Positions 53,934 through 62,068 of a DNA stretch of 64,000 nt are shown here, in pieces. The position numbers and the translations under genes were made by a program. The stretch spans positions 62,001 through 126,000 of the forward strand of contig JAFDXN010000031.1 of the NCBI GenBank assembly GCA_018267915.1, written 5' to 3'. Position 1 is the stretch's first letter; the number at the start of each line of letters is the position of its first letter. The stretch is from Bacteroidota bacterium. Lineage in GTDB: Bacteria > Bacteroidota > Bacteroidia > Chitinophagales > Chitinophagaceae. The notes beneath the pieces were generated by a model. It did no database searches and had not been told where the DNA came from. It saw only the letters and a list, made by a program, of their open reading frames with translations.

Positions 53934-55901
53934 ATGACAGACACTGTCCCCACAGTTTCAGAGACACTAACATCCCTTGAGGCCGTCATTGGCGACCAGA
54001 CCTGCGACACGCACGACCCGTTTATCAAATTGGGTACGGGTGCAGCCCCCACACTCAACTACAACATTCCTCAAACCACATGTTTCAGCACATATGGCCA
54101 CATCATGAAGAATATTCCCGACGAATATTTTACCGACCTCGCGCACAAGATTCCGCCCGACAATTATTTCAACCGCATCGATAATTTGTCCGCCGATGCC
54201 ATCAATGCCGCGCTCGATCCTGGGCTTAAGGTTACTGCCGCCCCGGGCAAGGGTGTATACTACGATCCTAATCTTCCCAACTTTCAGTTTGCCGGGAATG
54301 CCAACGATCCCCGCGCAGGCAATCAGCTAAGCTATGCCCCCAACACGCCGCAATATCACCTGCAGGCGCAGGCGGCACAGGCTGCCACGTTCAATCCACA
54401 ATACAATGCGGCTTTTGCCCCGGCGCCCTTGCTGGTGTTTAATAACAATACCGGTGTGGCTGGCTCGGCGACGCCTAAGGCCCCGCTCAAAGGCATAGCC
54501 GACTCGGCCAAGCTTGGCTACCGCCCCGTGCTGGTGCGCAGCTTTGGCCCCGACCGCACATCGGTAGGACTGATACCGAGACCTAAGACGGTAAAGCCCT
54601 ATTTCGCCATCATTGAGGAGTATCGTACCTGCTCTTACCTGGGCGACTATGGCGCAGGCCGCACCGTAAAAACCTTTAGCCTCCTGCCCGGCGAAAAGAC
54701 TACCATCAGCGTGCGCACCTATAAGGACATGGAGACCACGAGCGAGTATGCAAAGAACGTCATCGACAGCTACTCCAACTCCAGCGCCGACAGTTTTGAG
54801 CGCATGCTGAGCGAAGAGCAGGGCCAGCTCGAGGCATCTAAAGACTCGTGGGACGTCAATGGCCAGCAAAGCGGCAACAAAGGCTTTTCCTGGAACCACA
54901 GCAGCTCCCATTCCGACAATATGCAGTTCGGCACCGGCTTCAGCAGCGGCGTCTCGGCATCAGTGCTCGATATCGTCGGCGTGCATATGGATAACTCATT
55001 TGGCATCGGCATGGCCAATCAAAACGCTACCGAAGACCAGTTCTCGCTTTATAACAACCAGGCCTACTCTACATCTGTCGATATTTCGCACACCGGCATG
55101 CGCCAGTCCAATATCGATACCCTTAGCCGCGCGCTCGATCGCCATGTAAATGAGTCGAACAGCAACAGGCAGATAGACGTGAACACCAGCACCACCTCCA
55201 GAGCCCGCGAAACCGAAGAAGAAAGCACCGTGCGCGAGATTGTGAACTACAATAAGAGCCGCACGCTAAATTTCGTTTGGCGCCAGTTGCTTCAGGAGTA
55301 CCTCACAGTTACCTACCTGGCCAATGTGCGTTTCCTCTTCTGCAATGGCTACCCCGAAACCGTCCGGATCATCGATTTGGGTAACCTGGATAACGCCCTG
55401 CGCGACCTGATAGTGCCGGATAAGATAGCCGAAGTGAAAAAATACTTGCTTAAACACTACTGCAAAGTGATGAATTACAACGATGATCTCATTGACTTTA
55501 TCGAACAGGTGACTGTGGATTTCAGCGGCTGCTTCCCTGGCAGCGGCGGCAGCGCTACAGAGACAGAGACCTTTTGGCGCATCAAAAAAGGCCTCGTGGA
55601 TACCTACACCAGTGGTGGCCTCGAGATATCTGTAAAGGGTGTCATACTCAATGTGGCTAAGCAAACGCTCCGCACCTCATCTATGGTGGTAGATGCGTTG
55701 CTGGGCCAGGGCGAGGCGCTCGATTGCTACAACAGTAAGCTGCAGGATGCCGATGCCATCCGTGCATACCTCGACAATATGGTGACCATGCAGCAACTCA
55801 ACGCTATAGATGGCCTCACCGATCCTGAACAGAAGGCTACCCTCTACAAAAAAGTATTCGGTACCTGCTGCGATGGCCCGCAGGTGGAGATAGTGCACTA
55901 A
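53934..55901 (+). CDS. Large protein of unknown function, upstream of the toxin array
   Basis: 655 aa without a signal peptide or membrane segment. Head: a GDQTCDTHDPFIKLG motif and Pro/Ala/Asn/Gln-rich stretch up to about residue 180; middle: a beta-like domain with PYFAIIEEYRTCSYLGDYGAG and FSLLPGEKTTISVRTYKDM; then a long Ser/Asn/Glu-rich helical region (about 265-410) and an alpha-helical C-terminal part ending CCDGPQVEIVH. Not a family I can name. Its GC-rich composition and position match the conserved N-domains of the toxins that follow. It may be a carrier or structural partner. The hairpin at 55912 follows. Confidence 0.85.
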   Translation: MTDTVPTVSETLTSLEAVIGDQTCDTHDPFIKLGTGAAPTLNYNIPQTTCFSTYGHIMKNIPDEYFTDLAHKIPPDNYFNRIDNLSADAINAALDPGLKVTAAPGKGVYYDPNLPNFQFAGNANDPRAGNQLSYAPNTPQYHLQAQAAQAATFNPQYNAAFAPAPLLVFNNNTGVAGSATPKAPLKGIADSAKLGYRPVLVRSFGPDRTSVGLIPRPKTVKPYFAIIEEYRTCSYLGDYGAGRTVKTFSLLPGEKTTISVRTYKDMETTSEYAKNVIDSYSNSSADSFERMLSEEQGQLEASKDSWDVNGQQSGNKGFSWNHSSSHSDNMQFGTGFSSGVSASVLDIVGVHMDNSFGIGMANQNATEDQFSLYNNQAYSTSVDISHTGMRQSNIDTLSRALDRHVNESNSNRQIDVNTSTTSRARETEEESTVREIVNYNKSRTLNFVWRQLLQEYLTVTYLANVRFLFCNGYPETVRIIDLGNLDNALRDLIVPDKIAEVKKYLLKHYCKVMNYNDDLIDFIEQVTVDFSGCFPGSGGSATETETFWRIKKGLVDTYTSGGLEISVKGVILNVAKQTLRTSSMVVDALLGQGEALDCYNSKLQDADAIRAYLDNMVTMQQLNAIDGLTDPEQKATLYKKVFGTCCDGPQVEIVH

Positions 55902-55911
55902 TATTAATTAA

Positions 55912-55940
55912 GTATGGCCCCGCCTTTGGCGGGGCCATAC
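55912..55940 (+). terminator. Strong GC-rich hairpin after the 655-aa gene
   Basis: GTATGGCCCCGCC, loop TTT, GGCGGGGCCATAC: 13 perfect pairs, 10 bases after the stop codon. There is no T-run, so it may be a factor-assisted terminator or an mRNA 3' end protector. Confidence 0.6.
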
Positions 55941-56030
55941 TTCCCTTCTTGAGAGGGGCAAGGGGTGTGCCCACTTGCGCAGCATACGAGATGCGCCGTA
56001 CTTCCCCTCTTGAGAGGGGCCGGGGGTGTA
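55941..56030 (+). repeat. TTCCCYTCTTGAGAGGGGC repeat pair
   Basis: Two copies of TTCCC(T/C)TCTTGAGAGGGGC with tails AAGGGGTG and CGGGGGTG, at 55941-55967 and 56001-56030. CCCCTCTTGAGAGGGG is palindromic. They resemble the CTCCCCTCTTT family around hpt. Confidence 0.7.
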
Positions 56031-56054
56031 CTCGCGCCGGACAGAAGAAAGGCT

Positions 56055-56080
56055 GTCACCCTGAGCCGTGTCGAAGGGTG
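56055..56080 (+). repeat. GTCACCCTGAGC-TCGAAGGG repeat, copy 3
   Basis: GTCACCCTGAGCCGTGTCGA followed by AGGGTG, the same core as at 37767 and 38521. Confidence 0.65.
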
Positions 56081-56132
56081 TTGTGCGCAGGCTTCTCGCG
56101 CTGGGCTAACCCATACTTAAAATATTTTTCTT

Positions 56133-56650
56133 AACTTTCTAAAACATTCCATACTATGCCTGGTTACGATGATCCCGGATATGGTTGCGATAACGACCTC
56201 AATAATTACAGCCACGATGGCAGCTCCGTGCTCAACGATAGCGGCAGCGACGATAGTGGCAGCAGCGGCTTTAGCTGGGGCGATCTGGTGAGCAGCGGCA
56301 GCAATGGCAATAGCGGCAATAGCTACGCCCGCAGCGGCAACCCCTACCAGCCCTATATGCCCCAAACCAATTACACCAATGCCTTTACCCCACAGGGCAA
56401 TAATACCGACTATAGCAGCTATGGCAACAATGCCAACTTTCAAAAGCCCGCTAAGCCCACCCCGCCTAAGCAAGCACACAACCCCTACAACCCCGGCACG
56501 CCCGTACTCAACACCCATGTCACCAACAATAATAATACTACCGACCGCGACGTTTTAGATACGGGGAATTTGTTGGGGAAAAATCCACTGAAAAAGAATG
56601 TGCTTTTTCAGGATGTTCTTGATGCAAAAAGTAAAGGTTTTTTAGAGCGT
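56133..56650 (+). repeat. Conserved toxin 5' segment, copy A
   Basis: About 520 bases: a conserved 5' flank (from AACTTTCTAAAACATTCC) plus the coding part of the shared N-domain. Nearly identical to 59410-59970 and, from the codons for DDPGYG on, to 62631-63190. GC content falls sharply at its end. Confidence 0.85.
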
Positions 56651-57538
56651 ACAGAACGAGATAACCTTCTACTAGTTTTACCCATCATATTTTTTAGCTC
56701 CATTTGGGATTTTAATTATCGATACAGAGCAACTATTTTCAATCCAGACAGGTCACCCAAAATAAATCCTAACAATATAGTCAGAAATAGCTCAGCGTAT
56801 AAAGAGTTTGCAACTTTGTTTAGTGAAAACGGAATATACGGGAAACAACATATTGAATTATTCGGGGCAAGTGCGGATCTTTCAGGCTTGGCTAGTAGTT
56901 CAGGATATTCTTCGACAATATATCGCGTAAGCGTTAAAGGAGCGACTAGTGTTTTAGTGCATATTGCAGGAACCGCCAGTGCCAAATATTCGGATCTAGC
57001 TTCTGTCGATGAACTAGACGGTAATAGCATTGATAGCGTTCGTATTGGCATAACCATGGATAATAATATCAAAGATTACGAATTTTTTACATTTTTTGCC
57101 GAGGAGCTGGTTCACGCACAGGAAAACGCAAATATGGCGTTAAAGTTTATGCAAACTCGTGATTTTGCCACTTTTAAAGCAAACTATATGCGATTGGTCA
57201 ACGAAGAGAGCAATCCGGCAACGGAAGCCCATCAAAGCATAGGAAAAAATCAAGGTATCTTTAAACAGATGGTGACATCGTTCTTAAATACCATTTATAA
57301 CTTGCCTTTAGGGTTTAGGACTGAATCCTATGGGGGGCCGCTTTTAATTACCCACCCGGTTGAAGCCTTTAACGTCACCCACGAAGTAATTGGAAGTTTT
57401 TATAACCGGGTTGTAATGGATATCAACAATCATATGATGCAAATAATGAGGGCAGTGGGGCTGGATATCGTTGATGCTTACAGAGTTTATATTAAAAACT
57501 TCCCATTCCCTCTTGATATAACCAATGAAACGCACTAA
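56156..57538 (+). CDS. Polymorphic toxin A: shared N-domain plus zincin-like C-domain with EExxH
   Basis: 460 aa. Residues 1 to about 165 are the shared domain (starts MPGYDDPGYGCDNDLNNYSH; Ser/Gly/Asn-rich, then PTPPKQ and NTTDRDVLDTGNLLGKNPLKKN), with no Sec signal. The AT-rich C-domain aligns with toxin B: KDYEFFTFFAEELVHAQ has Glu316-Glu317-x-x-His320 where B has HExxH, and AHQSIGKNQG with His359 matches B's HHDIGENSG. One zinc ligand is therefore replaced, so it may be inactive or bind metal otherwise. The stop is 14 bases inside the lipoprotein gene. Toxin role inferred from architecture. Confidence 0.75.
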   Translation: MPGYDDPGYGCDNDLNNYSHDGSSVLNDSGSDDSGSSGFSWGDLVSSGSNGNSGNSYARSGNPYQPYMPQTNYTNAFTPQGNNTDYSSYGNNANFQKPAKPTPPKQAHNPYNPGTPVLNTHVTNNNNTTDRDVLDTGNLLGKNPLKKNVLFQDVLDAKSKGFLERTERDNLLLVLPIIFFSSIWDFNYRYRATIFNPDRSPKINPNNIVRNSSAYKEFATLFSENGIYGKQHIELFGASADLSGLASSSGYSSTIYRVSVKGATSVLVHIAGTASAKYSDLASVDELDGNSIDSVRIGITMDNNIKDYEFFTFFAEELVHAQENANMALKFMQTRDFATFKANYMRLVNEESNPATEAHQSIGKNQGIFKQMVTSFLNTIYNLPLGFRTESYGGPLLITHPVEAFNVTHEVIGSFYNRVVMDINNHMMQIMRAVGLDIVDAYRVYIKNFPFPLDITNETH

Positions 57539-58256
57539 GAAGATTTTTCTTGCATTTTTATTAGCCAGCGGGGGCATTTCCTGTAAAACAGGTAAAGTTG
57601 GCTTCCGTGATAGTTATCTAATTTATACTCAAGCTGAAACGAACGACAGTACGAGTTTTTTCGCCAACTTTTTTTATGCCTATCTAAATGATAGTGTCTT
57701 TTTGGTTAATAGTGCCTTTGGCTTTAAAGATACCGGATACATGACAATGGATACATTGGCAAAACCCTACCCTGAGGTTAAACGGATACTTGTTCCGGGC
57801 ACTGCGGAATACCCGTACAAATTGCAGCAGAGAAAAGATGGTGTTTATTGCATTGTAAACTATAAGAATAAAAGTTACGCGATCAGGAAATATTCGTACA
57901 AGATAAATGATACATGCTTTCTCGACGGCGAAGGTAGTGAACGCGATCTTAAAAGCCGCCTGGCTGGTTTTTTTCACACGGTTTATTTAAAAGATAGTAT
58001 TATCCGGTTCCAAGACAAATCGATCAAATGTGCGAAGTATCTGTTGTTTGGCGGAATGCCATTATTGGGTGAAACAGAGGATGAGGTTTTTGTAGACAAA
58101 GTCACTTATCTACCTGTACAGATCAACATACTCAACTACGTAGGTGATCATCGGTTGAAAAGCCAGACGAAATATGTGCTGCGAATACTATTGGATAAAA
58201 ATGAAGTACATTCGAGCGAATTCATGTATCCGGGTGAATTTTACGAAGGGCGTTAA
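57525..58256 (+). CDS. Lipoprotein, candidate immunity protein for toxin A
   Basis: 243 aa. Lipoprotein signal with Cys20 (LASGGISC). Mature part is beta-rich. It resembles the lipoprotein at 60884: YLIYTQAE... versus YLLYSMDS, FFYAYLNDSVF versus FFYVNINDTIF, KYVLRILLDKNEVHSSEFMYPGEFY versus SYVLRTLISVNDVKTKEWRYPPEYY. It overlaps toxin A by 14 bases, so it is translationally coupled. Placement at the inner or outer membrane suits protection from a periplasmic enzyme. Function not proven. Confidence 0.75.
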   Translation: MKRTKKIFLAFLLASGGISCKTGKVGFRDSYLIYTQAETNDSTSFFANFFYAYLNDSVFLVNSAFGFKDTGYMTMDTLAKPYPEVKRILVPGTAEYPYKLQQRKDGVYCIVNYKNKSYAIRKYSYKINDTCFLDGEGSERDLKSRLAGFFHTVYLKDSIIRFQDKSIKCAKYLLFGGMPLLGETEDEVFVDKVTYLPVQINILNYVGDHRLKSQTKYVLRILLDKNEVHSSEFMYPGEFYEGR

Positions 58257-58316
58257 ATTGAGATATGGCAAGGTAGGTTGTGAATAGGTCAAAATCGATG
58301 GTTTTTCGTGTCATAA

Positions 58317-58709
58317 ACGGCACAATTGAAGAACGAGTTTCTGCCACCGGATGCCTTGGCGAACATCTGGAGGAACGGGGCATGTTATTACGAGTCATAT
58401 CAAGACCCGAAAACTTTTGGCTTAAGTCCCCATGATTTGGGTACATGGGAAGATTTCTACCTTATTACAACTCGAAGAGAGGGCAATGCCGACAAGTACA
58501 TTTACATCTACACAATTAGATTTTTCAAAGTTGGTGAGAAGTGGCAAATGAAGCAATTTTTGATGAAACGTAATGGACATCAGTTTTCTCATTATGAAAT
58601 TCTTGATGACGCTCATTGGAGAAGTATGAAAGACTACAAAACTGGTGATATAATGAATCAAGAAACATATTTCAATCGCATCAATAAATATCATGGGGAG
58701 AATCCATAA
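58317..58709 (+). pseudogene. Orphan toxin-like C-terminal fragment without an ATG
   Basis: An open frame of about 127 residues preceded by an in-frame TAA at 58314 and having only a TTG (58326) as possible start. Reads KNEFLPPDALANIWRNGA ... IMNQETYFNRINKYHGENP. It lacks the shared N-domain, follows the lipoprotein by 60 bases and overlaps the next gene by 17 bases, as do the intact toxins with their partners. I read it as a C-terminal toxin cassette that has lost its N-domain. No family recognised; it could be a real small gene with a TTG start. Confidence 0.5.
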
Positions 58710-59388
58710 AACCTCACTATATAGTATCATTTTCTTGTTAGGCTTTATTGAAACCAGTAATGCCCAGGTAATTATTACTTCGAAAAAGTCAACGAATATC
58801 ATTAACATTTACCCCTTGCTATGGAATCCGGTAAACATAATTGTAGAAGGTGTGGCCTGCAATTCTATGCTAATTAAAGGAGAAGGGCTGGAAATAAAAA
58901 AATTAAGCCCTTGCCTTGTTAACATAAAGAAGACAGAGGAAATGGCGACCTATCATTTGAAAGTGCTTGACAAAGGACGATTTATCGGCTCTATTGATGT
59001 TGTATCGACCGATGATACTCTTATCGATGTTTTCCTGAAAACAAGAGAGATGCGTGATGGTTACTACTATTACATTTTCGATTCGCTATTTCTTTCAACG
59101 CAATATTATCCAGAATACAATGCCAAGCTACTACGGAAGTTCAGAATATATTCGTTTACCGCCTCGATAGTTAACACAAGCGAAATTGTCTATACGGAGA
59201 GGATTAATGGTGAAAAATTTACAGACAATTTTCGACAGCAAGTTATGATTGCGCCGTTCCTACCAGTGGCGGATTTTACAAACTCAGGTCGAGAACATGT
59301 ACGTCAATTTGTATTCTCAGACATAATGATTGAAGCGCCCAATGGGGTTAAATTTAAAATAAGAGACAGGCACATTTGGGTAAAATAA
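58693..59388 (+). CDS. Exported protein, candidate immunity, with GldM-C-like segment
   Basis: 231 aa, signal peptide ending ETSNAQ. Mature residues VIITSKKSTNIINIYPLLWNPVNIIVEGV ... KGEGLEIKKLSPCLVNIKKTEEMATYHLKVLDKGRFIGSIDVV are like the C-terminal immunoglobulin-like domains of GldM (T9SS/gliding), but it is too short to be GldM and lacks its N-terminal membrane part. It overlaps the orphan fragment by 17 bases. Position suggests an immunity protein; the GldM likeness would need testing. Confidence 0.65.
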   Translation: MGRIHKTSLYSIIFLLGFIETSNAQVIITSKKSTNIINIYPLLWNPVNIIVEGVACNSMLIKGEGLEIKKLSPCLVNIKKTEEMATYHLKVLDKGRFIGSIDVVSTDDTLIDVFLKTREMRDGYYYYIFDSLFLSTQYYPEYNAKLLRKFRIYSFTASIVNTSEIVYTERINGEKFTDNFRQQVMIAPFLPVADFTNSGREHVRQFVFSDIMIEAPNGVKFKIRDRHIWVK

Positions 59389-59409
59389 CAGAGTAGCGAG
59401 AGCAATTGT

Positions 59410-59970
59410 AACTTTCTAAAACATTCCATACTATGCCTGGTTACGATGATCCCGGATATGGTTGCGATAACGACCTCAATAATTACAACCACGATGGCAG
59501 CTCCGTGCTCAACGACAGCGGCAGCGACGATAGTGGCAGCAGCGGCTTTAGCTGGGGCGACCTGCTGAGCAGCGGCAGCAATAGCAACAGCGGCAATAGC
59601 TACGCCCGCAGCGGCAACCCCTACCAGCCCTATATGCCCCAAACCAATTACACCAATGCCTTTACCCCCCAGGGCAATAATACCGGCTATAGCAGCTATG
59701 GCAACAATGCCAACTTTCAAAAGCCTACAAAGCCAACCCCGCCTAAGCAAGCACAGAACCCTAATAACCCCGGCAAGCCCGTACTCAACAACCATGTCAC
59801 CAACAATAATAATACTACCGACCGCGACGTTTTAGATACTGGGAATTTGTTGGGGAAAAATCCGCTGAAGAAGAATGTAGTTTCGTCAGATGTACTTGAT
59901 GCCAGAACCAAAACGTTTTTTGAGCGATTGCAGAATGAGCCTTTGTCTTATTTTCCACAATATCATCCTG
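59410..59970 (+). repeat. Conserved toxin 5' segment, copy B
   Basis: Same 5' flank as copy A (AACTTTCTAAAACATTCC ATACTATGCC...) and N-domain; the similarity to copy C continues about 100 bases further (codons for DVLDARTKTFFERLQNEPLSYFPQY). Confidence 0.85.
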
Positions 59971-60887
59971 ACGATGATATTTTTACTTATGACTATGTCC
60001 CTGATCCAGATCCGCAGAGAGTAGACGATGATTTGCCTATCGAGGAGATGAAATTGAGATATAGAGTTTCAGTTCCAATCTTTGACATGAACAAATTTCT
60101 CGCACGACCCAATACAATTAATGAACTAAAAGACAAATTTTCGCCTACAGGTGAATATGGGAGGTTGAAATGTAACCTTTATATAGGCAATGAAGTTCTG
60201 TATAATGAGGTAGATGGCAGTAGAGTACCAGTTAACGTTCGCGATCCTGCCGTTACCTTGGCCTATACAACTATTTTTGTGAAATTAAATAATAGCGATA
60301 GCTATGTGGACATAATGAATTTGACCCCAGATCAGGCACGAAATGTTCAGGAATACAGAATCACAGTTAAATTTGACCCTAAGAATAAAGACTACGAACT
60401 CGTTGCACTGTTTAGCCATGAAATGGTGCATGTAATAAAATTAGCGGAACTTTTAAAAACTTTCAAAGGTGGAGGAATGACCTTGTCACAATTGAAAGAG
60501 ACAATATCAAAGCTTGCAAGAGAACAGCTTGATTTGCGTCAGAACACGAACATACATCATGACATTGGAGAAAACTCGGGTTTTTACAATCGGTTGTTGA
60601 TTGAGCATGTGAACTATCTAAGACAAAATCTACAAGCATTGGAGTCTTATCCCAGCCGATTTGTTTCATCCCGTGGGGCGCGTACCCAAGTTAATCCAAT
60701 CACGGGGGCTATCTATTATTCTGATCCATACACCGTTGTGCCAAATTTTTACAATTCTGCGGTGTATTTTATTAGAACCGATATTGGTTTGTATAATATC
60801 GAGCATATTATTCCTAACGATTTCCCTCTTTATATCCAATATGACGGTTCGAAAACAAAGATCTTTCGCGTATTAAAACTTGAATGA
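59433..60887 (+). CDS. Polymorphic toxin B: shared N-domain plus HExxH metallopeptidase-like domain
   Basis: 484 aa. Residues 1 to about 185 are the shared N-domain (as in A and C). The C-domain has KDYELVALFSHEMVHVIK, a complete HExxH (His329, Glu330, His333), and a downstream His pair in IHHDIGENSGFY (375-376) that could be the third zinc ligand. Rest: VNVRDPAVTLAYTTIFVKL, FPLYIQYDGSKTKIFRVLKLE. It is therefore likely a zinc peptidase or amidase. No Sec signal. Its stop overlaps the immunity candidate by 4 bases. It is the best candidate for an active effector of the array. Confidence 0.78.
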   Translation: MPGYDDPGYGCDNDLNNYNHDGSSVLNDSGSDDSGSSGFSWGDLLSSGSNSNSGNSYARSGNPYQPYMPQTNYTNAFTPQGNNTGYSSYGNNANFQKPTKPTPPKQAQNPNNPGKPVLNNHVTNNNNTTDRDVLDTGNLLGKNPLKKNVVSSDVLDARTKTFFERLQNEPLSYFPQYHPDDDIFTYDYVPDPDPQRVDDDLPIEEMKLRYRVSVPIFDMNKFLARPNTINELKDKFSPTGEYGRLKCNLYIGNEVLYNEVDGSRVPVNVRDPAVTLAYTTIFVKLNNSDSYVDIMNLTPDQARNVQEYRITVKFDPKNKDYELVALFSHEMVHVIKLAELLKTFKGGGMTLSQLKETISKLAREQLDLRQNTNIHHDIGENSGFYNRLLIEHVNYLRQNLQALESYPSRFVSSRGARTQVNPITGAIYYSDPYTVVPNFYNSAVYFIRTDIGLYNIEHIIPNDFPLYIQYDGSKTKIFRVLKLE

Positions 60888-61552
60888 TGAGGCGTATATT
60901 TTTCTCGGTTTTTGTTTTGTCGGTGTTAGCCTGTGGTTGTAGTGGTACAAGCAAATTACTCAAAAACAACTATTTGCTATATAGTATGGACTCGAAGGCT
61001 TATGACAGGCCATTTGCCGCAGGTTTTTTTTATGTCAACATCAACGATACTATTTTTCACATTGAGGGCCATAGCTTTAACTATATGACTCACAAGGAGA
61101 CAGACACTTTCGCTTTGCCCGAAACCGATATTCCCTATTGTGTAAAAAAAATGCATGACGGAATTTATCACCAATATTTTTACAGTGATACTGTTGTTAC
61201 TATAAAAGTCTACCCCCTAAAACAACGGGATACAGTCAAGGTCTGGTCGGCAGACAATAGCACATTGCAAAGGAGCATGGTTTTTACGGGTCAAGACACA
61301 GTGCTAACCTTCCTTGGACATAAGTTTGTCTGTAGCAAATACATTCAATATTTATACGGCCGGCGATATGGTACTCATATTTTGGTAGAATACATGGATA
61401 AGCGCTCGTGGCTACCTACAATGCTCACGTTTATGTACCCGAATGAAAAGAACCAGTATGATGCGCAATCCTATGTGTTACGAACCCTTATTAGTGTAAA
61501 TGATGTGAAAACAAAAGAATGGCGGTATCCACCTGAATATTATAAGTATTAG
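60884..61552 (+). CDS. Lipoprotein, candidate immunity protein for toxin B
   Basis: 222 aa. Lipobox VLAC with Cys17. Homologous in pattern to the lipoprotein at 57525 (see there), so the A and B toxins, with related catalytic domains, are followed by related partners, as expected for toxin-immunity co-evolution. It overlaps toxin B by 4 bases (ATGA). Confidence 0.78.
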   Translation: MMRRIFFSVFVLSVLACGCSGTSKLLKNNYLLYSMDSKAYDRPFAAGFFYVNINDTIFHIEGHSFNYMTHKETDTFALPETDIPYCVKKMHDGIYHQYFYSDTVVTIKVYPLKQRDTVKVWSADNSTLQRSMVFTGQDTVLTFLGHKFVCSKYIQYLYGRRYGTHILVEYMDKRSWLPTMLTFMYPNEKNQYDAQSYVLRTLISVNDVKTKEWRYPPEYYKY

Positions 61553-61623
61553 TATGCCGCGCCCGCAACAATTGCCCGCCACTAATAAACCTTTCCCTAT
61601 TTCACAATGCGCCGTTATTTAAT

Positions 61624-62067
61624 ATGATATCAAAGCTACAATACCCTAATGGCGATAACATATATACCTATGTATACTTGAGAGACGACTTACATTCAGA
61701 TTATTTTGATAAATACACGAATCCAAATAGAACAAAATTGGATGGGCTTACGTATCAGGAATACAATTATGACATTGAGCGCTATAATCCAAATGACGAT
61801 GGGAGAAAATTTCATCCTGTTTCATCACCGGATGGGCCCGACACTATCGATATAGTAATCGAATTTTTTGAGCTAGATAAGGGCAAGGTTTTATCGCATG
61901 AATGTGGCCATATCGCGTATGAATTTTTTAACGAAGACGAATATCGGATTTGGGTGAGCAATCATATGCGCGACTTAAAACCAGGTGGCCATGGCGCCGG
62001 AAACCCAAGTGGGATTAGAGCTTTCCTGGAAGAGGAAATTTACCTGCAAAACAAAAAATTAAAATGA
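61624..62067 (+). CDS. Orphan HExxH domain protein (toxin cassette without N-domain)
   Basis: 147 aa. VLSHECGHIAYEF holds His92-Glu93-x-x-His96 and GGHGAGNPSGIRAFLEEEIY holds His123, in the same order and with similar surroundings as HEMVH ... HHDIGENSG of toxin B. It lacks the shared N-domain. An ATG at 61554 opens only 22 codons in another frame. The frame of this gene itself is open for some way upstream. It may be an expressed short protein or a cassette awaiting recombination. The secreted partner begins 1 base after its stop. Confidence 0.68.
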   Translation: MISKLQYPNGDNIYTYVYLRDDLHSDYFDKYTNPNRTKLDGLTYQEYNYDIERYNPNDDGRKFHPVSSPDGPDTIDIVIEFFELDKGKVLSHECGHIAYEFFNEDEYRIWVSNHMRDLKPGGHGAGNPSGIRAFLEEEIYLQNKKLK

Positions 62068-62068
62068 A

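Noticed and set aside
56117..56518. Long Ala/Ile/Val-rich open frame on the minus strand opposite toxin A, with copies opposite B (59304-59795) and C (62591-63010)
   Set aside because: It arises from the repeated GGC/AGC/AAT codons of the shared N-domain. The length follows the sense frame and the product (GVAAAGVAIAAIAIAAAA-type) is low complexity. No promoter or start signal.
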